Shown piece after piece: positions 33,974 to 45,551 of a stretch of 64,000 nucleotides of DNA. The position numbers were made by a program, and so were the translations under genes. The notes under the pieces were generated by a model. It made no database searches, was not told the DNA's origin, and saw only the letters and a list, made by a program, of their open reading frames with translations. The stretch is from Klebsiella aerogenes KCTC 2190 (GTDB taxonomy: Bacteria > Pseudomonadota > Gammaproteobacteria > Enterobacterales > Enterobacteriaceae), in assembly GCF_000215745.1 (NCBI RefSeq), contig NC_015663.1, positions 4,154,001-4,218,000 of the forward strand, given 5' to 3'. Each line of letters begins with the position of its first letter. The stretch's first letter is position 1.

Positions 33974-34710
33974 TATCGCGCCTCGCGGATCGACACCGGC
34001 ACTGACAGCACGTAACCCTCGCTGCGCACGGTTTTGATATAGGCGGGCTCACGCGCGTCCTCCCGCAGACGCTGACGCAGGCGGCTCACCAACAGATCGA
34101 TAGACCGTTCAAACAGTTCGGCATCACGCCCCTGGGTAAGATTCAACAACTGATCGCGGTTGAGCACACGTTGAGGATGATCAAGAAACACCCGCAGCAG
34201 GCGATATTCCGCCCCGCTTAGCGCCACAATTGTGCCACTCTCGTCCAGTAGATGCCGCGCCGAGGTATCGAGCAGCCAGTCGCCAAAGGCGATAAGCCTG
34301 CCGGCTTCGCTGATTTGTAAATTGGGGGGAAGCGCGCGAGCGCGGCGTAAGATGGCTTTGATCCGCGCCATTAGCTCCCGGGCCACGAACGGTTTCACCA
34401 GATAATCGTCGGCCCCCATTTCGAGACCAAGTATACGGTCGCTATCTTCGCTACGCGCGGTCAGCATCAGCACCGGGATATCCTGTTGGCCATCATTGCG
34501 CAACTGACGACAAAGGGTTAAACCATCATCGCCGGGCAGCATGATATCGAGGACAATCAAATCGATTTGATGGTTTTTAAGTACAGACCACATCGCTTTG
34601 CCATTAGCTGCGCCGCTGGCGCGATAGCCCGATTTCTCCAGATACCCGACGATCAGTTCGCGGATATCGCGGTCGTCATCGACAACCAGGATGTGGTCAA
34701 TACGTTCCAA
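33973..34710 (-). CDS. OmpR/PhoB-family response regulator
   Basis: The product has 245 residues. The receiver domain has the acidic pair in HILVVDDDRD, phospho-acceptor Asp55 in LIVLDIMLPGDDG, and the Lys in GADDYLVKPFVARELM. The C-terminal winged-helix DNA-binding domain has LSGAEYRLLRVFLDHPQRVL and the FERSIDLLVSRLRQRL recognition region. It is co-transcribed with the kinase gene and the DipZ-like gene. Specific targets cannot be told from sequence. Confidence 0.94.
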   Translation of the reverse strand: MERIDHILVVDDDRDIRELIVGYLEKSGYRASGAANGKAMWSVLKNHQIDLIVLDIMLPGDDGLTLCRQLRNDGQQDIPVLMLTARSEDSDRILGLEMGADDYLVKPFVARELMARIKAILRRARALPPNLQISEAGRLIAFGDWLLDTSARHLLDESGTIVALSGAEYRLLRVFLDHPQRVLNRDQLLNLTQGRDAELFERSIDLLVSRLRQRLREDAREPAYIKTVRSEGYVLSVPVSIREAR

Positions 34711-34759
34711 AGGCGGCTCCTGCGGAAAAATAAGCTCATGAAAAGCATATGCGGCTTTT

Positions 34760-34785
34760 CCGCAAGCGCAACTCTGCGCTTGCGG
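34760..34785 (-). terminator. Hairpin between the hydrolase and response-regulator genes
   Basis: A perfect 11-bp stem CCGCAAGCGCA / TGCGCTTGCGG with an ACTC loop lies 12 bp past the hydrolase stop and 50 bp before the regulator start. No T-run follows on the minus strand, so read-through is likely. Confidence 0.5.
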
Positions 34786-34796
34786 CGTGGTGAGGC

Positions 34797-35795
34797 TTAT
34801 AAGCGATCGGCATCAATAACCGCCTGAACAAATTCCGCTGGCGCCTCCTGCGGCGGGTTATGTCCCACTGCGCCTTTAAAATCCCGATGCTCATATTTAC
34901 CGGTGAATTTCGCCCGATAGCTATCCGGCGCCGGATGCGGCGCGCCATTGTTTTCCCCCTCGATGGTAATCGTGGGTACGCTAATCGCCGGCAGTTTCGC
35001 GAGTCGCTGTTCGTAGGCCGCATATTTCGCTTCGCCCTGCTCCAACCCCAGGCGCCAGCGGTAGTTGCTGATGGTGACGGCAACGTGATCCGGGTTATCC
35101 AGCGCTTTCGCGCTATTGGCGAACGTGGCATCCGTGAATGTCCACCGTGGCGAAGCCTGATGCCAGATAAATTTGGCAAAGTCATGGGTATTTTGCCGGT
35201 AGCCCGCCTCGCCGCGCGGGGTGGCAAAGTAGAATTGATACCACCACGACAGTTCCGCCTGCGGCGGTAACGGCTTCTCGCCAATTCGCTGACTGCTAAT
35301 CAGATAACCGCTCACCGATACCAGCGACTTAACCCGCTGCGGCCAGAGTGCCGCGACGATATCCGCTGTACGCGCGCCCCAGTCAAAGCCGGCGAAATCC
35401 GCTTGCTTAATATTTAGCGCATCCATTAGATGCACAATATCCGCCGCCATCGCCGATGGCTGACCGTTACGCGGCGTTTTAGCCGACAGGAAACGGGTGG
35501 AGCCGTAGCCGCGCAGATACGGCACGATGACCCGGTAACCCTTCGGCGCCAACGCCGGAGCCACCTGCGCGTAGCTTTGAATATCATACGGCCAGCCGTG
35601 CAGCAAAATTACCGCCTGGCCATCGCGTGGCCCCATATCGACATAACCGATATTCAAATCGCCGGCGTTGATTTGTTGCACCTTGTCGAAAGCGCCTGCG
35701 TCTTCAGCAGCGCACACGCTGGCAGACCACAGCGTGGAGAGACACAGCGCCGCCGCGCTGACATGACGGATTGCGGATAATCTGTTCATCCTCAT
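34797..35795 (-). CDS. Exported alpha/beta hydrolase, epoxide-hydrolase-like
   Basis: The product has 332 residues with a signal peptide (VSAAALCLSTLWSASVCAAE). The oxyanion-hole motif is LLHGWPYD, the nucleophile elbow is GFDWGARTAD with Asp as nucleophile, and the catalytic His is in GAVGHNPPQEAPAEF. An Asp nucleophile points to epoxide hydrolase or dehalogenase rather than esterase. The start is uncertain between ATGs at 35795 and 35789. It precedes the two-component genes in the same direction; the link between them is unproven. It may act in the periplasm. Confidence 0.85.
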   Translation of the reverse strand: MRMNRLSAIRHVSAAALCLSTLWSASVCAAEDAGAFDKVQQINAGDLNIGYVDMGPRDGQAVILLHGWPYDIQSYAQVAPALAPKGYRVIVPYLRGYGSTRFLSAKTPRNGQPSAMAADIVHLMDALNIKQADFAGFDWGARTADIVAALWPQRVKSLVSVSGYLISSQRIGEKPLPPQAELSWWYQFYFATPRGEAGYRQNTHDFAKFIWHQASPRWTFTDATFANSAKALDNPDHVAVTISNYRWRLGLEQGEAKYAAYEQRLAKLPAISVPTITIEGENNGAPHPAPDSYRAKFTGKYEHRDFKGAVGHNPPQEAPAEFVQAVIDADRL

Positions 35796-36036
35796 TTCAC
35801 CTTTTATCTGGAAGCGTTAAGCAAGTACGTGAACAGTTAATCAGGCCTGTGTATCCAGCATGTGTGGGATTTATCGTGTTTTTGCATCGCCATGTATGAG
35901 GTTTGCCGATTGATACAGTGTGATACAAACGCCAGATTTGGCGATTGTTGCTAAGTTGTGAATTTCCACTTGCCGCAGCGAACAAATCAGTTACCGTGTC
36001 AGGCATTTCCAGTACAACCACCAGATGGAGCGCGCT

Positions 36037-37056
36037 ATGGCGATTTTTGATGGTCACAATGACCTGCTGCTCAATTTATGGCTTCACCATCGCGAGGATC
36101 CTTCAACCGCTTTCTTTGCCGGGATTGAGAACGGTCATCTCGACTATCCGCGCATGCTGCAAGGCGAATTTGCCGGCGGGCTATTCGCGCTATTCGTGCC
36201 ACCGCAGGAATATATTGCCCGTATGGCGCCGCAATACGCCAGCCAACGATGGGATCCGATCGATATCCTCTGGCAGCAACTGGCCATCCTGAAGCAACTT
36301 GTCGCGCACTCCGCTGGACGCTTGCGATTATGTCTGAGCGCGGCGGATATCGAACGATGCCGCGAGGATAACGTACTGGCAATGGTGGCGCATATTGAGG
36401 GCGCCGGAGGTTTTGATGGCGAGGGCGGCGACCTGCAGGCCTTCTATGCCGCCGGGGTCCGCAGCATTGGTCCGTTCTGGAACATTGCAAACCGCTTCGG
36501 CAGCGGCGTTAACGGTTCCTTTCCCGGCAGCCCGGACACTGGGCCTGGACTGACAGCGGCAGGTATCGATCTGATTAAGCAGGCCAATGCCTTGAAGATG
36601 CAGATTGACGTGTCTCATATGAATGAAAAAGCGTTCTGGGATACCGCCCAACACTCGACGTCACCGCTGGTCGCCACCCACTCGAATGCCCACGCGCTAT
36701 GCCCGCAGCCGCGTAATCTCACCGATGAACAACTGCGGGCGATTCGCGACAGCGGCGGCGTGGTCGGCGTCAATTTCGGCAACGCTTTCCTGCGCGCCGA
36801 CGGCAAACGCGACAGCGACACCCCATTAGCTACCATCGTTCACCATATCGACTATCTTATTAACATTATCGGCGACGATCACGTGGCGTTGGGGTCCGAT
36901 TTTGACGGCATCACCCTGCCGGACGAATTGGGCGATGTTAGCGGTTTACCACGGCTAATCAACGCGTTGCGCCATAGCGGTTATGAACAATTGGTGCTGG
37001 ATAAACTGCTTTGGGGCAACTGGCAAAAGGTATTAAAAAATGTTTGGCAACAATAG
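36037..37056 (+). CDS. Membrane dipeptidase (peptidase M19) next to the pqq operon
   Basis: The product has 339 residues from the ATG at 36037 (GGAGCGCGCT upstream); another ATG lies four codons earlier. Renal-dipeptidase zinc motifs are visible: FDGHNDLL (HxD), AHIEGAGGF (Glu ligand), QIDVSHMNEKAFWD and ATHSNAHALCPQPRNLTD. No signal peptide is seen, so it is probably cytoplasmic. The same gene (orfX) precedes pqqA in Klebsiella pneumoniae. It may trim PQQ-related dipeptides, but it is not counted among the required pqq genes. Confidence 0.92.
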   Translation: MAIFDGHNDLLLNLWLHHREDPSTAFFAGIENGHLDYPRMLQGEFAGGLFALFVPPQEYIARMAPQYASQRWDPIDILWQQLAILKQLVAHSAGRLRLCLSAADIERCREDNVLAMVAHIEGAGGFDGEGGDLQAFYAAGVRSIGPFWNIANRFGSGVNGSFPGSPDTGPGLTAAGIDLIKQANALKMQIDVSHMNEKAFWDTAQHSTSPLVATHSNAHALCPQPRNLTDEQLRAIRDSGGVVGVNFGNAFLRADGKRDSDTPLATIVHHIDYLINIIGDDHVALGSDFDGITLPDELGDVSGLPRLINALRHSGYEQLVLDKLLWGNWQKVLKNVWQQ

Positions 37057-37098
37057 GTTATATTGTAAACATAAGGTTAAATGCTTACATGTTGCCGG

Positions 37099-37127
37099 TT
37101 GACCTTTGTCTCCCTGAGGGGCAATAT
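37099..37127 (+). promoter_or_regulatory. Probable sigma-70 promoter of pqqA
   Basis: TTGACC (37099-37104) and CAATAT (37122-37127) are separated by exactly 17 bp, 67 bp before the pqqA start and after the dipeptidase stop. This would let pqqA be transcribed apart from the dipeptidase gene. Confidence 0.6.
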
Positions 37128-37194
37128 TTGATGGCCATCACAAAACCGACACAACCGAAGACGTTGATGTCGCATTTTTATAGAGGAAAAAACG

Positions 37195-37266
37195 ATGTGG
37201 AAGAAACCTGCTTTTATTGATTTACGTCTGGGTCTGGAAGTGACGCTGTACATTTCCAACCGCTAA
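37195..37266 (+). CDS. pqqA: PqqA, precursor peptide of PQQ
   Basis: The peptide has 23 residues (starting [16 protein letters not shown]). Glu15 and Tyr19 in EVTLY are the two residues cross-linked and built into pyrroloquinoline quinone. GAGGAAAAAACG precedes the ATG. It is the substrate of PqqE working with PqqD as carrier. A hairpin-terminator just after the gene probably keeps pqqA expression higher than the rest. Confidence 0.97.
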   Translation: MWKKPAFIDLRLGLEVTLYISNR

Positions 37267-37273
37267 TCGCTCC

Positions 37274-37304
37274 GCCCGCCGTCCGTGCGGGCATTTTGTT
37301 TTTT
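37274..37304 (+). terminator. Leaky terminator between pqqA and pqqB
   Basis: GCCCGC (37274-37279) pairs with GCGGGC (37287-37292), followed by ATTTTGTTTTTTAT. It starts 7 bp after the pqqA stop. It probably stops most transcripts, giving an excess of the peptide over the enzymes. Confidence 0.8.
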
Positions 37305-37319
37305 ATCTGGTCCGTCTTC

Positions 37320-38237
37320 ATGTTTATAAAAGTCCTCGGTTCCGCCGCTGGCGGAGGTTTTCCGCAGTGGAATTGTAACTGCGCCAACTGTCAGGGGCTG
37401 CGCAATGGCACAATTCAGGCCACCGCCCGCACCCAGTCTTCCATTATCGTTAGCGATAACGGCAAAGAGTGGGTGCTGTGTAACGCCTCTCCGGATATCA
37501 GCCAGCAAATTGCCCACACGCCAGAGTTAAACAAACAAGGCGTACTGCGCGGCACGCATATTGGCGGCATTATCCTTACCGATAGCCAGATTGACCATAC
37601 TACCGGGCTGCTGAGCCTACGCGAAGGGTGTCCCCATCAGGTCTGGTGCACGCCGGAGGTACATGAGGATCTCAGCACGGGTTTTCCCATTTTTACTATG
37701 TTACGGCACTGGAACGGCGGCCTGATTCACCATCCTGTCACCCCGCTGAATAGTTTTACCGTTGACGCCTGTCCCGATCTGCAGTTTACCGCCGTCCCCA
37801 TCGCCAGCAATGCGCCGCCCTACTCGCCGTTTCGCGATCGCCCGCTGCCGGGCCATAACGTGGCGCTGTTTATCGAAAACCGCCGTAACGGCCAGACGCT
37901 GTTCTATGCGCCGGGGCTTGGCGAACCGGATGAAGCGCTCCTGCCGTGGCTGAAAAAAGCGGACTGCCTGCTGATTGACGGTACCGTCTGGCAGGATGAT
38001 GAACTACAGGCGGCCGGCGTCGGGCGCAATACCGGTCGTGATATGGGCCACCTGGCGCTTGGCGATGAACACGGCATGATGGCGTTGCTGGCCTCACTCC
38101 CGGCAAAGCGCAAAATTCTGATTCATATCAATAACACGAATCCTATCCTTAACGAGCAATCGCCGCAGCGCAAGGCCCTGACGCAACAGGGAATTGAAGT
38201 GAGCTGGGACGGGATGCCTATCACGCTTCAGGACTAA
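37320..38237 (+). CDS. pqqB: PqqB, metallo-beta-lactamase-fold PQQ biosynthesis protein
   Basis: The product has 305 residues starting [20 protein letters not shown]. Cysteines of [10 protein letters not shown] and the metal-site stretch [18 protein letters not shown] are typical of PqqB. It hydroxylates the tyrosine part of the glutamate-tyrosine intermediate in current models. The Shine-Dalgarno sequence is weak (CTGG), which fits low expression after the attenuator. It is followed by pqqC with only 2 bp between. Confidence 0.96.
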   Translation: MFIKVLGSAAGGGFPQWNCNCANCQGLRNGTIQATARTQSSIIVSDNGKEWVLCNASPDISQQIAHTPELNKQGVLRGTHIGGIILTDSQIDHTTGLLSLREGCPHQVWCTPEVHEDLSTGFPIFTMLRHWNGGLIHHPVTPLNSFTVDACPDLQFTAVPIASNAPPYSPFRDRPLPGHNVALFIENRRNGQTLFYAPGLGEPDEALLPWLKKADCLLIDGTVWQDDELQAAGVGRNTGRDMGHLALGDEHGMMALLASLPAKRKILIHINNTNPILNEQSPQRKALTQQGIEVSWDGMPITLQD

Positions 38238-38239
38238 CT

Positions 38240-38995
38240 ATGCAGATACGCGAAACCCTATCGCCACAAGCGTTTGAACAAGCGCTACGGGAAAAAGGCG
38301 CCTACTACCATATCCATCATCCGTACCATATTGCGATGCATAACGGCGAGGCCAGCCGCGAACAAATCCAGGGCTGGGTGGCGAACCGTTTTTACTACCA
38401 GACCAATATCCCGCTAAAAGACGCGGCGATTATGGCAAACTGCCCCGATCCACACACCCGACGCAAATGGGTGCAGCGGATCCTCGACCACGATGGCAGT
38501 AACGGCCAGGAAGGCGGTATTGAAGCCTGGCTGCAGTTGGGTGAAGCCGTGGGGCTAAGCCGTGATGAGTTACTCAGCGAGCGCCACGTGCTGCCCGGGG
38601 TGCGTTTTGCCGTCGACGCCTACGTCAATTTTGCCCGCCGGGCCAACTGGCAGGAAGCGGCGTGCAGTTCGCTGACCGAACTGTTTGCCCCGCAAATTCA
38701 TCAGTCGCGCCTCGACAGCTGGCCGCAGCACTATCCATGGATCAAAGAAGACGGCTATTTCTACTTCCGCAGCCGCTTAAGCCAGGCCAATCGCGACGTC
38801 GAACATGGGCTGGAACTGGCGAAGATCTACTGCGATAGCGCGGAAAAGCAGAACCGGATGCTGGAGATCCTGCAGTTTAAGCTCGACATTCTGTGGTCGA
38901 TGCTGGATGCCATGACCATGGCCTACGCGTTGCAGCGCCCGCCCTATCATACGGTCACCGACAAGGCGGCCTGGCACACGACCCGACTGGTATAA
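38240..38995 (+). CDS. pqqC: PqqC, cofactor-free oxidase of the last PQQ step
   Basis: The product has 251 residues, the usual length. Family features are [50 protein letters not shown] and [20 protein letters not shown]. PqqC catalyses ring closure and eight-electron oxidation to PQQ. The fold is heme-oxygenase-like, as in TenA. Tight operon spacing to pqqB and pqqD. Confidence 0.97.
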   Translation: MQIRETLSPQAFEQALREKGAYYHIHHPYHIAMHNGEASREQIQGWVANRFYYQTNIPLKDAAIMANCPDPHTRRKWVQRILDHDGSNGQEGGIEAWLQLGEAVGLSRDELLSERHVLPGVRFAVDAYVNFARRANWQEAACSSLTELFAPQIHQSRLDSWPQHYPWIKEDGYFYFRSRLSQANRDVEHGLELAKIYCDSAEKQNRMLEILQFKLDILWSMLDAMTMAYALQRPPYHTVTDKAAWHTTRLV

Positions 38996-38997
38996 CT

Positions 38998-40404
<1,407 letters not shown>

Positions 40405-40405
<1 letters not shown>

Positions 40406-42702
40406 TGACCACCGCCACCCGCATCGTGGAACTGGCAGGCGGGATTCGCGCAACGCTGGTTCATCAGCCGCAGGCGACGCGTGCTGCGGCGTTGGTTAAG
40501 GTGGGTGCCGGAAGCCATCACGAAACCGATGCCCTGCCGGGGCTGGCCCATTTACTGGAACATTTGCTGTTTCGCGGCAGCCAGCGCTATCACGCAGACG
40601 AGCGATTAATGGCGTGGATCCAACGCCAGGGCGGCAGCGTCAACGCCACCACCCTTGCCCGCCACAGCGCCTATTTCTTCGAGGTCGCCGCCAGTAGTCT
40701 GGCCGAGGGCATCACCCGTCTACGGGATACGCTCCAGGCGCCGCTGCTGTCGCCTGAAGATATCCGTCAGGAACTGGCGGTCATCGATGCGGAAAACCGG
40801 CTTATCCAGCAGCACGATCCCTCCCGCCGTGAAGCCGCAGCCCGTCACGCGATGGCGGCGCCCGCGGCTTTTCGCCGTTTTCAGGTCGGCAGCATGGATT
40901 CTCTGGGCGGAAACTTGCCTGCGCTGCAGGTTGCGCTCGGCGAGTTTCATCAGCGCTATTATGTCGCCAGCCATCTGCAGCTATGGCTTCAGGGGCCGCT
41001 GTCGCTTGATGAATTAGCCGCATTGGCCCATTTTTTTGCCGCGGGATTCCCTGGCGGCCTGCCGCCGGAAAGCCCGCCGTCTGCGTATTTTAGCAACAAT
41101 GTGGATCTTCAACTGGCCGTTGAAGACCAACCGGCGGTATGGCGTTGTCCGCTCATTGCAGTAAGTGACAACGTCACTACTTTTCGTGAATTCTTACTGG
41201 ATGAAGCGCCCGGCAGCCTGCTGGCCGGGCTACGTGAATGCGGGCTCGCGGACGATGTCGCGCTGAACTGGCTTTACCAGGATGAACGCGTCGGCTGGCT
41301 GGCGCTGGTATTTACCAGCGACCATCCCGACGCCATCCAGCAGCATCTCGAGCGATGGCTGCAGGCATTGCGCCACACCTCGCCTGAACAGCAGTTGCAC
41401 TATTACAGGCTGGCGCAGCGGCGTTTTAACGCACTCACCCCGCTCGAACAGTTACGTCAGCGGGCATTGGGTTTTGCGCCCGATTCCCCGCCCATCGACT
41501 TTGCCCGTTTCTGCGCCAGCTTGCTGACGGCGCCAGCCTCTTCGCTGGTGTGCCGCAAAATAGCGGCTGGCGATGGCGTGGCAACCCAGGGCTTTACCTT
41601 GCCGCTCGGCCGCAGGCAGCCACGGACAGTCGTGATTGATCCGCTGGCATTTAGCTTCTATCCGCAGGCGGCGACCGCGGCAGCGCCTGACCTGCCGCCA
41701 ACGACCAGCCCGCTGCTGCATGTCATTGCAGATAATCAAACGCCAACGCTGATCGTTCGCAAGCCATTCTATAGCGTGCTTAGTCAGGCGCAGGGGATGG
41801 CGATAAGCCAGCAGCTCCGTCCCTTGCTCGCGCAACTTCGCCATGCTGGCGGCAGCGGCGAGTGGCAAACGGTGGACGGCAACTGGCAGCTTACCCTACA
41901 GCTACCGGAATCCGGCGGCGTAGCGGAGCGCGTCGTCACCGCACTTATGCGCCGATTAGCCCAACCCGCGCCGGGGACGACGGTCGCACCTGAAACCATT
42001 GCGATTCGCCAGCTACTGCAACAATTACCTGAACATCTGACTATCGCCCCGGCGCAAGAGGGTTGGCTGGCGGCGATGGTGGGCGGCAGCGGCAATCTGG
42101 CGCAGCAGGTTGCCCGTCAGTTGACGCTGCTCAATACCCCGATCAACGCCGAGCTTCACTCTTCGGCGGGCTGTCGCCGCGGTATTCAGCGTATTCCCCA
42201 CGCCAGCTCGGATAACGCGCTACTGGTTTTTATTCCATTGCCCGAGGGGGCATCGCTGGCCGCGCTGCAACTGCTGGCGCTACTTTGCGAGCCGCAATTC
42301 TTCCAGCGTCTGCGGGTCGAACAGCAGATTGGCTACGTGGTGAGCTGCCGTTATCAGCGGATCGCCGATCGCGATGGCCTGCTGCTGGCGCTGCAGTCGC
42401 CAGATCGTTCCATCAGTAACCTGCTACGCTGCTGTAAAACCTTTCTCCGCCAGTTAACGCTGTGTGGGCAAGCTGAGTTCAGCCAGTTACAACACCAGCT
42501 GGCTGAGCAGAACGGTCAGGCGCAGGACGCCAGCGCCACCGCACTCTCCGCCCTGCGCCAGCGCTATCATCTACCGGTAGCCACGCCGCAGAACGTTAAC
42601 GACCTACAGCTGGACGAGGTCATCACGCTATGGCGTGAGATAACTCGCCGTCGCCGCAGCTGGCGAATCCTGTATAGCGCGCCGACGACGTCCGCCACTT
42701 AA
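40405..42702 (+). CDS. pqqF: PqqF, M16 zinc metallopeptidase of PQQ biosynthesis
   Basis: The product has 765 residues from the ATG at 40405 overlapping the pqqE stop (ATGA). The inverted zinc motif HLLEH is at residues 49-53, followed by LLFRGSQRYHADERLMAWIQ and the downstream Glu in LAVIDAENRL. A second, inactive M16-like half follows. It cuts the modified PqqA peptide to release the cross-linked Glu-Tyr. The gene ends 4 bp before the convergent PBP2 paralogue. Confidence 0.95.
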
Positions 42703-42706
42703 GTGG

Positions 42707-44626
42707 TTACTGCGCATCGGCGCTTTCGACCTGCGGAACGTTACTTTGCGCGCTATCCGCAGCCGGCGCATTCGCCGGGTCGAAGATATGGTCGAGAATC
42801 GCACGCGCCGTCGGGCCGGCGACAACGCCATCGCCGCCGCCATTTTCGAGAATGAGCGCCATCGCCACTTTCGGATGCTGATACGGCGCAAACAGGGTAT
42901 AAAAAATGTGGTCGCGCAGACGTACCGGGATCATTTTGGCATTGTAGGTCTGGTTCTCCTTCAGGCTAAACACCTGCGAGGTGCCGGACTTCGCCGCAAT
43001 CTGGTACGGCGCGGTATGAAACAGCTTATATCCCGTTCCGTTCGGCAGGTTCGCCATGCCATACATACCATTGCGGACAACCCCCCAGTATGGCGATTTC
43101 GGATCGCCGACCTGCGGTAAATTGGCTGGCTGCTGGTACCGTTCGACCTTATTCCCCTGCTTCATTGAGTACAAAAGATGCGGGTTTTGTACCTTGCCGT
43201 TGTTGATTAGGGTGGTCAGCGCTTTCACCATCTGGATTGGCGTCGCGATCCAGTAGCCCTGGCCGATACCGACGGAAATCGTATCGCCCTGATACCACGG
43301 TTTTTTATGTACCCGCTGTTTCCATTCGCGGCTCGGCAAAACCCCGGCGTATTCTTCATTGAGATCGATGCCGGTCGATTGTCCGTAGCCAAACTTGCTC
43401 AACCACTCGTGTATACGATCGATGCCCATCTCAAAAGCGACCTGGTAGAAGAAGGTATCCGCCGACTCTTCAATCGCTTTGGTCACATTCAACATACCAT
43501 GTCCCGTTTTTAACCAGTCGCGATAGCGGCGCTGAGTACCCGGTAGCGTCCAGGTCGGCGCGCCGAAGAAGGTGGTATTTGGCGTAATCACCCCGGCGGA
43601 AAGGGCTGAGAGCGCCATATACGGCTTGACCGTGGAAGCCGGGGGATACAAGCCCTGAGTGACGCGGTTAATCAGCGGGCGATCCTGGTTATCGAGCAGC
43701 GATTTGTAAGCCTGGTAGCCAATCCCCTTAACGAAGGGGTTGGGGTCATAGCTGGGGCTGGAGACCATTGCCAGTACGCCGCCGTCGCGCGGGTCGACGG
43801 CCACGACCGCGGCGCGCTGGCCCTTCAGGACCGACTCGATGTACTGCTGCAAATGCAGGTCTAGCGTCAGATAGATATTTTTGCCGGCGACCGGCGGGAC
43901 TTCTTTCAACAGGCGAACGACGCGACCGTGGTTGTCTACCTCGACTTCCTGATAACCGGTGGTGCCATGCAGCTCTTTCTCGTAATAGCCTTCAATCCCC
44001 TGTTTACCGATATTGCGATCGGCCGCGTAGTTTTCTGCTTCGCCGTTTTTCGCCAGCCGTTGTAAATCGTTATCGTTAATTTTCGAAACGTAACCGACAA
44101 CGTGCGCCAGTTCCGCGCCATAGGGATAACTTCGCTGCTGGTAGCTCTCGACGGTGACGCCGGGAAAACGGAATTCGTTGACCGCGAATCGCGCCACTTC
44201 CACATCGGTAAGATCGGATTTCAGCGTCACTTCTTTATAGCGGCTATTGTGGTGCATATCGTCGCGGAAACTGGCGATATCATCCGCCGTCAGGTCGACA
44301 ATCGGGCTTAACGCCTGCAGCAGCGCCGACATATCGGCAATCTTGCTGGGGATCACCTGCAGGCGATACAGGGTGATATTTTGTACCAGCGGAATACCGT
44401 TGCGGTCGAAAATCAGCCCCCGGCTTGGCGCGATCGGCAACATTTTAATGTCATTTTGATTGGAGCGGGTCTGATAAAAGTCGTGCTGCTCTACCTGGAG
44501 ATGGTAGAGATTGAAAATCAACACCCCAAAGCAGACCACCACCAACAGGAAAGCAATAACGGCGCGGCGGATAAACAGCATCTCTTCTGCCGAGTGGTCG
44601 CGGATCTCATCTCTCAATAGGGCCAT
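42707..44626 (-). CDS. mrdA: Penicillin-binding protein 2 paralogue (class B transpeptidase)
   Basis: The product has 639 residues from the ATG at 44626 (MALLRDEIRDHSAEEMLFIR, matching the PBP2 start); a GTG at 44659 is an alternative. One N-terminal membrane span (VIAFLLVVVCFGVLIFNLY) precedes the pedestal domain. The transpeptidase motifs are intact: SxxK in PPASTVKPYMAL, SxD in IEESADTFFYQ, and KSGT in AAKSGTSQVFS. PBP2 works in cell elongation with RodA. Here no rodA, rlmH or rlpA is nearby, so this looks like a second copy like the PBP2 variants in Salmonella and Klebsiella. It faces pqqF tail to tail. Confidence 0.92.
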   Translation of the reverse strand: MALLRDEIRDHSAEEMLFIRRAVIAFLLVVVCFGVLIFNLYHLQVEQHDFYQTRSNQNDIKMLPIAPSRGLIFDRNGIPLVQNITLYRLQVIPSKIADMSALLQALSPIVDLTADDIASFRDDMHHNSRYKEVTLKSDLTDVEVARFAVNEFRFPGVTVESYQQRSYPYGAELAHVVGYVSKINDNDLQRLAKNGEAENYAADRNIGKQGIEGYYEKELHGTTGYQEVEVDNHGRVVRLLKEVPPVAGKNIYLTLDLHLQQYIESVLKGQRAAVVAVDPRDGGVLAMVSSPSYDPNPFVKGIGYQAYKSLLDNQDRPLINRVTQGLYPPASTVKPYMALSALSAGVITPNTTFFGAPTWTLPGTQRRYRDWLKTGHGMLNVTKAIEESADTFFYQVAFEMGIDRIHEWLSKFGYGQSTGIDLNEEYAGVLPSREWKQRVHKKPWYQGDTISVGIGQGYWIATPIQMVKALTTLINNGKVQNPHLLYSMKQGNKVERYQQPANLPQVGDPKSPYWGVVRNGMYGMANLPNGTGYKLFHTAPYQIAAKSGTSQVFSLKENQTYNAKMIPVRLRDHIFYTLFAPYQHPKVAMALILENGGGDGVVAGPTARAILDHIFDPANAPAADSAQSNVPQVESADAQ

Positions 44627-44812
44627 TGGCGGCAATTTACCTGCGTCACTGGAAAGCACAAAAACTAAAGGCGGGGAAGAATAGCTTTATTGACGCATTA
44701 GCCCTACTGAAAGGTTGCTAATGAACTGGCAGAAATGTATCAGTATGTTAGAACGTGAGTTGCCTTTCTCAACGAGAGAAAAGCATAAGAACGCGTTGTC
44801 AGGCGGTAACGA

Positions 44813-45445
44813 TTATTTTCTGGCCTCAAAAGCGATCTTTACCGCCATTCCGGCAAGTACCGTCGCCATCAGCCAACGCTGAAAGTGTTGCCAGCCCGGT
44901 CGCCGCCCAAGAAACAGCGCCACCTGCCCGGCCAGCATAATAATAAGCCCGTTAACCGCCACGCTTATTAGCGCCTGGGTACAGCCTAGTATTAGGGACT
45001 GACTCAGCACGCTACCGAGTCCGGGGGTGATAAACTGCGGCAGCAAAGACAAATACAAGATAGCCACTTTAGGATTCGCCAGGCTGGTAAGAAAGCCCAT
45101 CAGAAACAGCTTACGCCCGCTATCAGCCGGTAAGTCGCGCACCGCGAAAATCGGCCGCCCACCGGGTTTAATCGCCTGCCACGCTAAATAGAGTAAATAA
45201 GCCACTCCGCAAATTCGCAACGCGTCGTAGGCATAGGGTACGGCGAAAACCAGCGCGGTTATGCCAAAAGCCGCGCACAGCATATAAAAGAAAAACCCCA
45301 CCGCAACGCCAGCAAGGGATATAAAGCCGGCGCGTTTTCCCTGGCAAATCGACCGTGAAGTGAGGTACATCATGTTGGGGCCAGGCGTTAACACCAACCC
45401 CAACGCCACCGCGGCAAAAGCCGATAATGAAGCTAATTCAGGCAT
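44813..45445 (-). CDS. LysE/RhtB-family amino-acid exporter
   Basis: The product has 210 residues with about six membrane spans. The family signature LVLTPGPNMMYLTSRSICQG lies near the N-terminus, and FLTSLANPKVAILYLSLLPQF in the middle. GGAGATAAGTT precedes the ATG. LysE/RhtB proteins export amino acids such as threonine, homoserine or leucine; the substrate cannot be told here. It stands alone between the PBP2 paralogue and a two-gene DUF606 transporter on the same strand. Confidence 0.9.
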   Translation of the reverse strand: MPELASLSAFAAVALGLVLTPGPNMMYLTSRSICQGKRAGFISLAGVAVGFFFYMLCAAFGITALVFAVPYAYDALRICGVAYLLYLAWQAIKPGGRPIFAVRDLPADSGRKLFLMGFLTSLANPKVAILYLSLLPQFITPGLGSVLSQSLILGCTQALISVAVNGLIIMLAGQVALFLGRRPGWQHFQRWLMATVLAGMAVKIAFEARK

Positions 45446-45551
45446 AACTTATCTCCAGATAGGGGTAATGCCCAGGCGCGCGGCGTACTTGACCATGCTC
45501 CCCAACAGTATTCTGTCTTTAGCGCCAGTCACATGGTGTCTAAGTATTAGC

